Assembly (NCBI GenBank): GCA_964466455.1
Contig: CAYXNL010000029.1
Coordinates: forward strand, 1-30,075
DNA from: S010-25 sp964466455
Lineage (GTDB): Bacteria > Pseudomonadota > Gammaproteobacteria > SZUA-229
Direction: 5' to 3'
DNA length: 30,075 bases
Shown in pieces: positions 6,201-14,899 of the stretch. The notes beneath the pieces were generated by a model that was not told where the DNA came from, made no database searches, and saw only the letters and a list, made by a program, of their open reading frames with translations. Numbering within the stretch: the first letter of the stretch is position 1; each line of letters begins with the position of its first letter. Position numbers and translations under genes: made by a program.

Positions 6201-8051
6201 TTATATACGCAGTTTCTTGATTTCACGATTACCATACAAAAGATTCACGATAGCTCGTGTACCAGTAATTGCGGTAAACATGGAAGTTAAAATACCCAGG
6301 CTCAGGGTTACAGCAAAGCCCTTAATTGGTCCGGTACCCAGTGAAAATAACACAACTGCTGCAAGTAACGTGGTAACGTTTGAGTCGGTAATGGTGCTAA
6401 ATGCTTTTTCATAACCGGCATAAATACTTGCCTGAGGTGTATTCCCCAGTCGCAATTCTTCTTTTATACGTTCAAAAATAAGCACGTTTGAGTCTACCGC
6501 CATACCGATGGTTAGTACAATCCCCGCAATACCCGGTAGCGTCAGGGTCGCCTGCAACAGCGAAAGTAAGGCGACAATAATAACCAGGTTTGCAGTCAGT
6601 GCCGCATTTGCGATCATACCAAAACTTTTGTAATAACCGGCCATAAATACCAGTACCAGCACAAAACCGATTACAACAGAGATATAACCTTTTCTTATAT
6701 TATCACGTCCCAGGCTTGGCCCTACGGTACGTTCTTCGATAATGTCTACTGGTGCGCGTAAGGAACCGGCACGCAATAACAATGCAAGGTCGTGCGCCTC
6801 TTCTGATTTCAGACCGGTAATCTGAAAACGGGAACTGAATTGACCGCGGATGGTTGCTACATTAATCACTACTTTGCTTATGACACGGTGTTTGGTAACG
6901 GTTTTCCCTACCCGCTTGGTTACCATTTTATTTTCGATATAGACTACAGCCATTGGTTTACCGATATTATTACGCGTAATCTCCCCCATTCTCTTTGCGC
7001 CCTTCCCGTTGAGGCGAATAGAGACGGCTGGGGTGCCACTCTGACTGTCAATGGTGGCGGCAGCATCAATAATCTGGTCACCGGTAACGATAACGCGTCG
7101 TTTAAGCAGGATAGGTGTACCGTTACGCTCATGAAATAGCAATGCGTTTAAAGGGATCCGTCCGGATTTTTCTGCTTCGCTGGCATCGGTCATTGTTCCC
7201 TGTTCCATACGAAATTCCAGTGTTGCCGTAGCACCAAGAATTTTTTTCGCTTCAGCCGTGTCCTGAATACCAGGTAACTGTACGACAATTCGTGAGTCTC
7301 CCTGCTGTTGAATGACTGGCTCAGCTACACCCAGTTCGTTAACACGATTACGCAGGGTGATAATGTTTTGTTGCAATGCGGATCTCTTTTCATTTCGCGC
7401 TGCGGTTTCAGTAAGTACCGCGCTTATTGTCAGTTTGTCATCATGTTCGGTAAAGTTAAGGTCTTTAAACTGATGCGGTAACTTATCTTCTGCACGTTTT
7501 AAATTTTTCAAATTGCGAAAGCTGACTTCCAGTGTGTTTTTATCTCGTCTGACGCCTCGATAACGGATACTTTCTTCACGCAAATAGCTGCGCATGTCCG
7601 ATAATAGACTGTCCTGTAGACGATGGATTGCCGCATCCATATCAACTTGCATCAGAAAATGTACGCCACCACGTAAGTCAAGCCCCAGATACATCGGCTC
7701 GGCATTTATATCACGTAACCATTTTGGTGTTGCTGGTGCCAGGTTTAGTGCTTCAAGATATTGTGGACCAAGTTCCGTTTTTAAATGATCGGCTGCTTTT
7801 AACTGAGTTTCCTCATCATAAAAACGAATAAGCAGCTTGCCATGCTTGAGATCAATGGATTTATAGGCTAAATGGTCTTTCTTTAAAATCTGTTGCGCCA
7901 GCAACTGGTCTTGCATGGTAAGTGATCTTGTACGGTGGGTAACCTGTAATGCTGGATCCTGACCATATAGATTCGGGGCCGCATAGATTGCACTCACAAG
8001 TAATACAACAACTAAAAGAATATATTTCCATAATGGATATTGATTCAACAT
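6201..8051 (-). CDS. secD: Protein-export membrane protein SecD
   Basis: A 616-residue SecD. It has an N-terminal helix (KYILLVVVLLVSAIYA), the LGLDLRGGVHFLMQV motif, the large P1 periplasmic domain (roughly residues 120-440, with VVQLPGIQDTAEAKKILG), and C-terminal helices carrying GMAVDSNVLIFERIKEELR, where the Asp is the conserved proton-relay residue. AAAGG precedes the start by about 7 bases. It forms a complex with SecF and YajC, whose genes flank it. Length matches enterobacterial SecD (about 615). Confidence 0.97.
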   Translation of the reverse strand: MLNQYPLWKYILLVVVLLVSAIYAAPNLYGQDPALQVTHRTRSLTMQDQLLAQQILKKDHLAYKSIDLKHGKLLIRFYDEETQLKAADHLKTELGPQYLEALNLAPATPKWLRDINAEPMYLGLDLRGGVHFLMQVDMDAAIHRLQDSLLSDMRSYLREESIRYRGVRRDKNTLEVSFRNLKNLKRAEDKLPHQFKDLNFTEHDDKLTISAVLTETAARNEKRSALQQNIITLRNRVNELGVAEPVIQQQGDSRIVVQLPGIQDTAEAKKILGATATLEFRMEQGTMTDASEAEKSGRIPLNALLFHERNGTPILLKRRVIVTGDQIIDAAATIDSQSGTPAVSIRLNGKGAKRMGEITRNNIGKPMAVVYIENKMVTKRVGKTVTKHRVISKVVINVATIRGQFSSRFQITGLKSEEAHDLALLLRAGSLRAPVDIIEERTVGPSLGRDNIRKGYISVVIGFVLVLVFMAGYYKSFGMIANAALTANLVIIVALLSLLQATLTLPGIAGIVLTIGMAVDSNVLIFERIKEELRLGNTPQASIYAGYEKAFSTITDSNVTTLLAAVVLFSLGTGPIKGFAVTLSLGILTSMFTAITGTRAIVNLLYGNREIKKLRI

Positions 8052-8176
8052 GACCGGCCTTTTTCTAAAAACTAGTATTTATACCCGGTATATTTCTGGC
8101 GGAAACCGTCAGTTACAGCATACTACCGAGGGTATTAATAATTTATAATAATATGATAAGTAAGTTATGGGTAGAA

Positions 8177-8515
8177 TTAGTTATTCAGTTCTTTAATCGT
8201 GCCTTTGGGCATGACTGTCTGTACTGCACTACGCTGTACGTTGATGACAACATTTTTACTGACTTCAAGGGTAATAAAGTTATCATCCAGTCCGGTTACT
8301 TTACCGAGGACGCCGCCAGTGGTCAAAACTTCTTCCCCTTTTTGCAGTTCATTTATCATCTGCTTATGTTCCTTTTGACGTTTACTTTGTGGACGGATCA
8401 TGAAGAAATAAAATAGAACCACTAAACCGATCGGTAAAATTAGTGAGGCCAGCGGGCCGGATGTTACTGCAGAACCGGGTGCTGCAGCGATAGCGTCAGA
8501 AATAAAAAAACTCAT
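8177..8515 (-). CDS. yajC: Preprotein translocase subunit YajC
   Basis: A 112-residue single-pass membrane protein. A helix (LILPIGLVVLFYFFMIRPQS, about residues 26-45) is followed by the family signature RPQSKRQKEHKQMINEL and a small beta domain (GEEVLTTGGVLGKVTGLDDN). It is an accessory subunit of SecDF. TTGAGG lies just upstream of the start. The gap to secD is 125 bases with no obvious terminator, so the three genes are probably co-transcribed. Confidence 0.96.
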   Translation of the reverse strand: MSFFISDAIAAAPGSAVTSGPLASLILPIGLVVLFYFFMIRPQSKRQKEHKQMINELQKGEEVLTTGGVLGKVTGLDDNFITLEVSKNVVINVQRSAVQTVMPKGTIKELNN

Positions 8516-8617
8516 GAAAAAGCCTCAATTTAAGTAAAACAGGTCGGATTAAATAAAACTACCAATTAGCCATGAAGCTAATAATGCAATTTATTGGCGC
8601 GCTATTATGCCACAAAT

Positions 8618-9727
8618 TCAAGCCGTGTTCTGTGCTCTTTTTGCATAGAATTGGTCAGTAAATACGTTAAATGTATCCTTTTCTATCGCCTGGCGAATAT
8701 CGCGCATTAGTGTCTGATAATAGTGCAGATTATGAATAGTGCTCAGCCTTACGCCAAGTATTTCACCACATTTATCCAGATGACGTATATAAGCACGCGT
8801 ATAATGACGGCAGGTATAGCAGCCACATTGCTCATCAATGGGGAGGGTATCGTTCTGATAGCGGCTGTTGCGTATTTTTACAATACCATCCGAGGTATAA
8901 AGAAAACCGGTACGCGCATGGCGCGTCGGGATGACACAGTCAAACATGTCAATGCCCCGACCCACCGCTTCAATAATATCCTCCGGTCGACCTACTCCCA
9001 TCAGGTAGCGGGGTTTATCAGCGGGTAATGCCGGAACGGTAAAATCGAGCACCTGGTTACGTTCTGCTACCGGCTCACCAACCGATAGCCCACCAATAGC
9101 GTAGCCATCAAAACTAATGCCCAATAAACCTTCTACTGATTCCTCTCGATATGCCGGATACATTCCTCCCTGCACAATACCAAATAAGGCAGAGGAATGA
9201 TCGCCATGTGCATCATGGCAGCGTTGTGCCCAGCGCAGGGAAAGCTGCATAGATTCACGTACCTGCGTTTCCGTTGCCGGATAGGGTGTACATTCATCAA
9301 AGATCATCACAATATCGGAGCCCAGGTCCTGCTGTATCTGCATCGAATATTCTGGTGTCAGTTCAACCTTTTGACCGTCGATAGGTGACTGAAAAATCAC
9401 GCCCTGTTCAGTGATTTTTCGCATCTTCGCCAGACTGAATACCTGGAAGCCACCGGAATCGGTCAGAATAGGTTTCTGCCAGTGCATAAAATTATGCAAA
9501 TCACCATGCTGGCGAATAATTTCTGTACCCGGACGCAACATTAAATGAAAGGTATTACCGAGAATAATTTCTGTACCCAGGTCGAGCAACTCCTCTGGGG
9601 TCATGGCTTTTACCGTGCCATAGGTACCCACTGGCATGAACGCCGGGGTTTCAATGGTGCCGCGTTCAAAAGTTAATCGCCCGCGTCTGGCATTTCTATT
9701 TTTATTTAATAATTCAAATAACATCAA
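8618..9727 (-). CDS. tgt: Queuine tRNA-ribosyltransferase (tRNA-guanine transglycosylase)
   Basis: A 369-residue Tgt. It swaps guanine-34 for preQ1 in tRNAs with GUN anticodons. Visible are the general acid/base D90 in LTDSGGFQVF, the GGLSVGE loop at about 212-218, the nucleophile D263 in GIDMFDCVIPTRHARTG, and the zinc site C301, C303, C306 and H332 (CGCYTCR ... STIHN), all at the spacing of the E. coli enzyme. It lies between queA and yajC, the standard gammaproteobacterial order. A second ATG follows the first immediately; neither has a strong ribosome-binding site. Confidence 0.98.
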   Translation of the reverse strand: MMLFELLNKNRNARRGRLTFERGTIETPAFMPVGTYGTVKAMTPEELLDLGTEIILGNTFHLMLRPGTEIIRQHGDLHNFMHWQKPILTDSGGFQVFSLAKMRKITEQGVIFQSPIDGQKVELTPEYSMQIQQDLGSDIVMIFDECTPYPATETQVRESMQLSLRWAQRCHDAHGDHSSALFGIVQGGMYPAYREESVEGLLGISFDGYAIGGLSVGEPVAERNQVLDFTVPALPADKPRYLMGVGRPEDIIEAVGRGIDMFDCVIPTRHARTGFLYTSDGIVKIRNSRYQNDTLPIDEQCGCYTCRHYTRAYIRHLDKCGEILGVRLSTIHNLHYYQTLMRDIRQAIEKDTFNVFTDQFYAKRAQNTA

Positions 9728-9800
9728 TAGTTTATTATGTATTTTTAACCTAAAATATAATGATTAAAGCGCGTACTTCCCTAATCTAACGGGTAAACAT

Positions 9801-10847
9801 TTAACTGATAAACATGGCATCGCCGTAACTGAAAAAACGGTATTCCTGCTCAATTGCCTGCTGGTAGCAATGTTTAATATTATCTATACCCGCAAAGGCA
9901 CTGATTAGCATTAACAGAGTAGATTGTGGTAGATGAAAATTTGTTAGCATGGCATCAACACTTTTAAACTGATAGCCCGGATAAATAAAAATCTGCGTTT
10001 CCCCTTCATACGCCGTTAGCGCGCCACTTTGTGAAGCAGTTTCCAGTGAGCGTACCGCTGTTGTCCCCACCGCCACAATGCGCCCACCCTTTTCCCGAGC
10101 TTCCAGGCAGCGGCTGACCGTTTCTGCTGGCACACTAAGTGTTTCAGTATGCATCTGGTGAGCTTCAATAGTTTGCGTACGTACTGGCTGAAAAGTACCT
10201 GCGCCAACATGCAGGGTAACAAATGCAGTCGATATTCCCCGTTCAGTAAGAGCGCGCATTATAGCGTCATCAAAATGCAATCCTGCTGTGGGGGCGGCAA
10301 CGGCACCTGGGCTGCTAGCATATACGGTTTGATAACGGGAGAAATCGTTATGGGTATCAGCCCGTTCTATATACGGCGGTAATGGCATGTGTCCAATCTG
10401 TTCCATAATAGTTGCCAGCGCATGGTTTTCACTGTATAAAATAAACAGATCGCCTTCTCTGCCTTTCACCTGAAGGGAATAATGCTGTGTTTGCCCATTA
10501 CCTGGTTCCCCATTACTACTTAATTCAATGAATGCTCCCGGTTTTGGGGTTTTACTGGCGCGAATATGAGCCAGTGCATGATGGGTATCAATTAAGCGTT
10601 CGATCAGTATCTCGACTTTACCCCCACTTATTTTATGACCATAAAGTCTGGCGGGTACCACCTTTGTATTATTAAAAACCAGACAGTCTGCTGGTTTCAG
10701 CAGATCAAGAATATGACGGAAATGGTAATGATGTACCGATTGATCAGCGCGGTCATAATGTAATAGTCGACTGCCCGTTCGCTGCTCACAGGGGAACTGT
10801 GCAATCAGCTTTTCGGGCAGATCATAATGGAAATCACGGGTTTTCAT
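9801..10847 (-). CDS. queA: S-adenosylmethionine:tRNA ribosyltransferase-isomerase QueA
   Basis: A 348-residue QueA (E. coli 356), which transfers and isomerises the ribosyl group of S-adenosylmethionine onto preQ1-tRNA to give epoxyqueuosine. Conserved blocks include FNNTKVVPARL, IGHMPLPPYI, SPGAVAAPTAGLHFD, FVTLHVGAGTFQPVR, VGTTAVRSLE and the C-terminal YRFFSYGDAMFI. It lies upstream of tgt, which supplies its substrate. A factor-independent terminator lies just upstream on the same strand (10882-10902), so queA should have its own promoter or rely on read-through; I see no convincing promoter. Confidence 0.98.
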   Translation of the reverse strand: MKTRDFHYDLPEKLIAQFPCEQRTGSRLLHYDRADQSVHHYHFRHILDLLKPADCLVFNNTKVVPARLYGHKISGGKVEILIERLIDTHHALAHIRASKTPKPGAFIELSSNGEPGNGQTQHYSLQVKGREGDLFILYSENHALATIMEQIGHMPLPPYIERADTHNDFSRYQTVYASSPGAVAAPTAGLHFDDAIMRALTERGISTAFVTLHVGAGTFQPVRTQTIEAHQMHTETLSVPAETVSRCLEAREKGGRIVAVGTTAVRSLETASQSGALTAYEGETQIFIYPGYQFKSVDAMLTNFHLPQSTLLMLISAFAGIDNIKHCYQQAIEQEYRFFSYGDAMFIS

Positions 10848-10881
10848 CGGCTGCGAAGCATACCACGTTCATCCCCGCAAT

Positions 10882-10902
10882 AAAAAAGGTCGGAAACCGA
10901 CC
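10882..10902 (-). terminator. Rho-independent terminator of the rhodanese gene
   Basis: On the minus strand GGTCGG-TTT-CCGACC forms a perfect 6-bp GC-rich stem with a 3-base loop, followed at once by TTTTTT. It lies 87 bases past the rhodanese stop and 35 bases before the queA start, separating the two transcripts. Confidence 0.85.
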
Positions 10903-10988
10903 CTGGGAACCTTGTATCTCAATTTAACCAGAACTGGAACGACTTAGCTGTTCATTCTTCCAACGGCACAACTTACACCTGTACCGGT

Positions 10989-11276
10989 CTAACAACCGAC
11001 AAATTTTTGATAACTGCCGATATTATGCACCTGTTTGAATCCCAGGGACTCGAGGAATCGTTTGACCATTTCAGAGCGTTGGCCAGATCTGCAATACAGC
11101 AACACTGGCTTCCCCTGGTCAATGTCATCTTTGTATATCTGAAAACGATCAACAGGCATGTTTACCGCGCCGGGAAGCGCACCGCGAGCGTATTCAACAT
11201 TGGAACGCACATCTATTAACTGCGCGCCCTGCTGTAATAATTTTTTGAGAAATTGGCAACTGTAGTCCTGATACAT
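10989..11276 (-). CDS. Single-domain rhodanese-like sulfurtransferase
   Basis: A 95-residue rhodanese domain. LIDVRSNVEYARGALPGAVN is the conserved N-terminal block, and LLYCRSGQRSEMV holds the catalytic Cys in the CxxGxR loop expected to carry the persulfide. The length is that of GlpE/PspE-like minimal rhodaneses, and there is no signal peptide, so it is cytoplasmic. It has its own terminator downstream and stands apart from queA. The sulfur acceptor is unknown. Confidence 0.9.
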   Translation of the reverse strand: MYQDYSCQFLKKLLQQGAQLIDVRSNVEYARGALPGAVNMPVDRFQIYKDDIDQGKPVLLYCRSGQRSEMVKRFLESLGFKQVHNIGSYQKFVGC

Positions 11277-11409
11277 ATTGAAATCCAGTGATATAAAGGT
11301 AGCTAATGGATATTAGTATTTTATAATATATCAAATGGAATTTCAATAACCCTCTCCTGAAGGAAGAAGAGATTAACAGAACAGCCGTGATATTTGAGCA
11401 ACCATGTAA

Positions 11410-13986
11410 TTACGCCGCCAGCGCATTAATTACCTTACCTAACGCATGGTCAAATGCTGAATGATCGGCAATCAAGCGTGATCGGCCATTTTCCATGTCA
11501 TCAATGAATTCACTGGCATCTTTTTCAATTACCTTAACGCCACGGCGGTCCACAAAAATAAGTTTTGCTGATTCGGTTAAAATAACGGAAAGTTTCAGCC
11601 GACGTAATGCTTTATCTTCTCCATTATAAACTTCATACCAGTCACCAGGACGCGCCTGCGAACCCAGACGTGCAATTTTCTCTTTGGCAAGATCTGCTTT
11701 TTTCTGTATTTCCTCTGCTTCCTTATCCAGAGATTCATTATCTTCATCAATAGGGATAAATATTTTCTCTTCTGCTGTTTCTTCCCGTACAGATTTTATA
11801 CTGTCCTTTTCTCTTATATCATGGAATGCCACAACATTAGTAGTATCAGCAGTATCAGTATTATCTGTAACTTTATTATCAGTAACAGAGTCTGCTATGT
11901 CAGTCTGCGTCTGTATCTGTTCAAAACTATAATCATCAATTCTTTTTGTTAATAAATGTTTTAAAGACTGAATTTGATGATCAATTTCTTCTTTGTTCTG
12001 TTTTGTTTCATACAGCCCTTCATTTACGGCATCAACAAGAACCTGATGATTATTTTTTAGTAATATATATTGTTCTTTTCCTTTTATCGGCTGCATACAC
12101 TTAAGCAGCAGCTTCAGTAGTAAAACGGACTGCACCCACTGTTCGCTATCTTTACCATGCCTGATATAATTATTTAGCATCATACTTGCCCAGTGTTTTA
12201 ATACCAGTGGCCGGATTTTTTTCGGTAGTTTTTTCTTTGATGAAAGGATTTTCAGTTTACTAACAACAACGTCACGTGCATGGGCTTTAATAATAGCTCG
12301 TTGCTCTGCACGCTCGGTTTCTTTTACCAGTTTCTCTTCACTGACAATAAGCTGTTCAAGCTCTTCAACTGCTTCTTCAAAGATACCAATATCAATATCA
12401 AAGGTTTCTATAACATGGTTAACAATAGTTTCAATTTCACTATAGACACGGTCTTCTTCACTGGTAACACCTTTGCCAGCATCAGATACCAGATTTAATA
12501 CATTTTTAGCCGGATGTTTTTCATCAGTAAATAAATTCTGGTCCAGCATGGCTACTTTAATTACCGGAATTTGCAGGCGCATTATAAGATTGCTGATAAC
12601 ACCTGAAATACTTTCATCTTCGGTTATCACATTAAACATCATTCCAACAAAATCTATACTACGTTCATCAAGGACATTAACCTGTTTATTTACCATACCG
12701 CCATTCTGATTTCCAATATCAGCCAGCAGTTCCTGTTTTATTGATTTGGTATCAATTAACTGGGCATTAAATGTACAGGAATCTTCATTCGCATTCGTCT
12801 GCTCGACGACTTCCTGCATTAATGAGTGTTGTAACCGTGACAGGGCACGCATAACCTCTTTGCGTGGATAATAATTTTTCCCGTCTGCGGCTGTTTCACT
12901 TGCTATTTTTGAAAAAGACTCGGGAATGCCTGGCCCCTGTTTTATCGCATCTCCATTTAAAAATTGTGCAACAACCCGGTTTGTTTTTGCATAAAGTGAA
13001 TTATCAGAAAGATCTGTATTGGTAGCGGTAGCACCACTACCTGCATTAGATGATGTATTAGGCTCCGTATTAAGCCTGTCTGTAGTAGACATGTTTGCAT
13101 TAGACCTGTTTGTATTAGATCGGCCTGCATTAGACCTGCCTGTATTAGATCCGGCATTTTTTTTCTGGTTTAACGCCGTAGAAGCCTCTCCTGAAGTCAA
13201 ACCCGCACCGGCATGGCTAGATGATGTATAACCAGAAGGATTATTAACATCTTTTGCTTTTCTTACCGTTTGCGAAATATTTTCATCTTCTTCTTCAAAG
13301 CTATCAACTCTGGATGTTTTTAGAACAATCTCGGGTAGTATACCTGCCTTAATACATAATTCATTCAGTGACCGGTAAAGCACACCCAGTTTAATATTAA
13401 TCATGTCGTTATATAAGCGGTAAAAGACCAGTTTTGTTTCAATCGACAAGTCTAAAGGATCCAGTGTCTGTTTAAATACCTCACATAAAGCTTTTGGTTC
13501 AATCGCATCTTTTTCAAATATGCTAACGCCACTTATTTCCAGATATTCCAGACGTGCCTGAAGATGGTTAACCTCCTCACCAAATAAATTCATTGCCTGT
13601 GAATGTATTGTAGTAATGGCAACCATTTCTTCCATTTCATCTTGTTCAACCAGTGATAGTTCATCACTGTTATCTGTGTTCTGGTTTGTATTTTTCTGGC
13701 CGAGCGACTGGTTTAATGAAATAAAAAATTGATTATTGATTGTGGTGCGTTCCCCTTTGATAAGGCGAATCATGTCCAGATAAATCATCTGTTTTTCGTT
13801 CGATACAGCCTTCTCAGATAAATTAAACAGCCGGTCACCGGCTGTGTTTAACATCTGATTCATCAGAATCATCAGGTGTTCATTCAGACAGGTATAGAGT
13901 CCTTCGGTCAGAAGGGCATGATCTTTTTTTGCTGACGTTCGTGCGCCCGACGATTTCTTTACTGTTGATTGAATATGACAGCTCAT
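11410..13986 (-). CDS. DUF1631 family protein with repeat-rich central linker
   Basis: A protein of 858 residues from ATG 13986, which has GGAG eight bases upstream; the frame is open to 14022 but without a better start. The helical N-terminal part and the C-terminal block (GDWYEVYNGEDKALRRLKLS, VILTESAKLIFVDRRGVKVI) match DUF1631 proteins of gammaproteobacteria, whose function is unknown; the C-terminal part resembles a PilZ-like beta domain. At about residues 270-325 lies an Asn/Ser/Thr-rich linker built from pentapeptides such as NTGRS, NAGRS and NTNRS, encoded by a 15-bp minisatellite. A second Asp/Thr-rich linker (DSVTDNKVTDNTDTADTTN) precedes the final domain. No membrane helices are seen. 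It appears monocistronic. Confidence 0.85.
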   Translation of the reverse strand: MSCHIQSTVKKSSGARTSAKKDHALLTEGLYTCLNEHLMILMNQMLNTAGDRLFNLSEKAVSNEKQMIYLDMIRLIKGERTTINNQFFISLNQSLGQKNTNQNTDNSDELSLVEQDEMEEMVAITTIHSQAMNLFGEEVNHLQARLEYLEISGVSIFEKDAIEPKALCEVFKQTLDPLDLSIETKLVFYRLYNDMINIKLGVLYRSLNELCIKAGILPEIVLKTSRVDSFEEEDENISQTVRKAKDVNNPSGYTSSSHAGAGLTSGEASTALNQKKNAGSNTGRSNAGRSNTNRSNANMSTTDRLNTEPNTSSNAGSGATATNTDLSDNSLYAKTNRVVAQFLNGDAIKQGPGIPESFSKIASETAADGKNYYPRKEVMRALSRLQHSLMQEVVEQTNANEDSCTFNAQLIDTKSIKQELLADIGNQNGGMVNKQVNVLDERSIDFVGMMFNVITEDESISGVISNLIMRLQIPVIKVAMLDQNLFTDEKHPAKNVLNLVSDAGKGVTSEEDRVYSEIETIVNHVIETFDIDIGIFEEAVEELEQLIVSEEKLVKETERAEQRAIIKAHARDVVVSKLKILSSKKKLPKKIRPLVLKHWASMMLNNYIRHGKDSEQWVQSVLLLKLLLKCMQPIKGKEQYILLKNNHQVLVDAVNEGLYETKQNKEEIDHQIQSLKHLLTKRIDDYSFEQIQTQTDIADSVTDNKVTDNTDTADTTNVVAFHDIREKDSIKSVREETAEEKIFIPIDEDNESLDKEAEEIQKKADLAKEKIARLGSQARPGDWYEVYNGEDKALRRLKLSVILTESAKLIFVDRRGVKVIEKDASEFIDDMENGRSRLIADHSAFDHALGKVINALAA
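13067..13156. repeat. Six-unit 15-bp minisatellite inside the DUF1631 gene
   Basis: Six consecutive 15-base units, for example GCATTAGACCTGTTT at 13097, GTATTAGATCGGCCT at 13112 and GCATTAGACCTGCCT at 13127. The unit is a multiple of three, so copy-number change would lengthen or shorten the protein by five residues without breaking the frame. The units differ from each other by a few bases, so the array is not recent. Confidence 0.85.
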
Positions 13987-14022
13987 ACCAAATACTCCAA
14001 AAACAATATGGTTACAACACAA

Positions 14023-14442
14023 CCACTAACATCAAGTAAATACATAAAAACCCGTACAATGTTTTTTAACAGGTCAATGCAAGATATAACTCAGTTTCGT
14101 GGTTAAGCAGTTTTGTAATTTCAGTATTTTGGGTATTTTAAATGTCAGCGGAAGAGCCGACAGATCAAGTATTTCCTTTAAGATACATCTATATCTCATT
14201 GATATAGATAAATTAATTTGAAATACCTGTATTTCTTCAGGAAGAAGATCTTCGCTGACAGCCTAACTATAGAAAAATTCTGACGAAAATTCAACAATAT
14301 CTTTGGGTAATCGACATCTATTATTCGTTATATCCGACAGACGGTATATAACATGTTAATTATTTCGACAGATTCTATCTATATGTATCATCTATTATAG
14401 TAGCTGCGGGATTTCTTCTTCGAGAAATAGAAATGTTCAGCA
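14023..14442. other. AT-rich non-coding region between DUF1631 and PQ-loop genes
   Basis: About 420 bases with no credible gene on either strand. It should hold the promoter of the DUF1631 gene (which reads away to the left) and the 3' end of the PQ-loop transcript. The striking content is the nested set of inverted repeats at 14143-14260. A weaker hairpin (ATTTCT-N6-AGAAAT) lies at about 14412-14429, just after the PQ-loop stop, without a T-tract. Confidence 0.6.
14143..14260. repeat. Nested inverted repeats, candidate structured RNA or MITE-like element
   Basis: Three sets of arms share one centre. The outer pair is TGTCAGCG (14143-14150) with CGCTGACA (14253-14260). The middle pair is GTATTTC (14169-14175) with GAAATAC (14220-14226). 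The inner pair is ATCTATATC (14187-14195) with GATATAGAT (14201-14209) around a 5-base loop. All arms are perfect. Extra local dyads (GAAGATCTTC) lie in the right flank. There is no coding potential. Confidence 0.6.
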
Positions 14443-14712
14443 TTAACCATTTTTATCAAAATTAAATTTTAAAATCATAAGTAAAAGGCTCATCACAAAA
14501 ATAAGTGAAGCCCCGACCAGTAACGGATGATTGCCGGTTATTGAGGCATGCAAAACCCAGAAACCGTTGCCAATGGCGGAAAGAACCAGCATCGACATCG
14601 AAACATCCCTTGTGCGCCTGCTTTTAATAACTTTAATAATCTGTGGAAGCAGAATCAGTGTTGTAAAAATCGAGGCAAGCCAGCCGAAAATAACGTACAG
14701 AGGTATATGCAT
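14443..14712 (-). CDS. SemiSWEET-like PQ-loop membrane protein
   Basis: An 89-residue protein of three predicted helices, with the PQ-loop signature LILLPQIIKVIKSRRTRDVS at about residues 20-39 and a conserved NGFWVLHAS segment in the second helix region. This matches bacterial SemiSWEET half-transporters, which dimerise to form a sugar channel. The native substrate is usually unproven. It stands alone, divergent from rapA with a 187-base gap. A 27-base sequence in that gap recurs at 25225-25251. Confidence 0.8.
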   Translation of the reverse strand: MHIPLYVIFGWLASIFTTLILLPQIIKVIKSRRTRDVSMSMLVLSAIGNGFWVLHASITGNHPLLVGASLIFVMSLLLMILKFNFDKNG

Positions 14713-14799
14713 AAAAAGCGTCTGGTTGGGTGACAGGGTTGGAATAATAATACTGATTCACCGCGATTGTACCTGAGTGGCCGCAGTCAGATCCAGGGT

Positions 14800-14826
14800 A
14801 TCTCTGGATAAGTCTATCATACCTCT
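14800..14826. repeat. Dispersed 27-mer repeat, copy 1
   Basis: Matches 25225-25251 at 24 of 27 positions; the shared core is ATAAGTCTATCAT. Both copies lie on the same strand, in the 5' gap of a minus-strand gene. It may be the relic of an insertion-sequence end; no transposase is nearby. Confidence 0.65.
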
Positions 14827-14899
14827 TTAGTCCATTACCTCAGGCAGAATATAGCTGCACTTCGCGCGTTAGAGTTTGCTAATATGCACATTTTTGCTG

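Noticed and set aside
7594..7831. Forward frames inside secD
   Set aside because: They lie opposite a conserved gene and have no independent signals.
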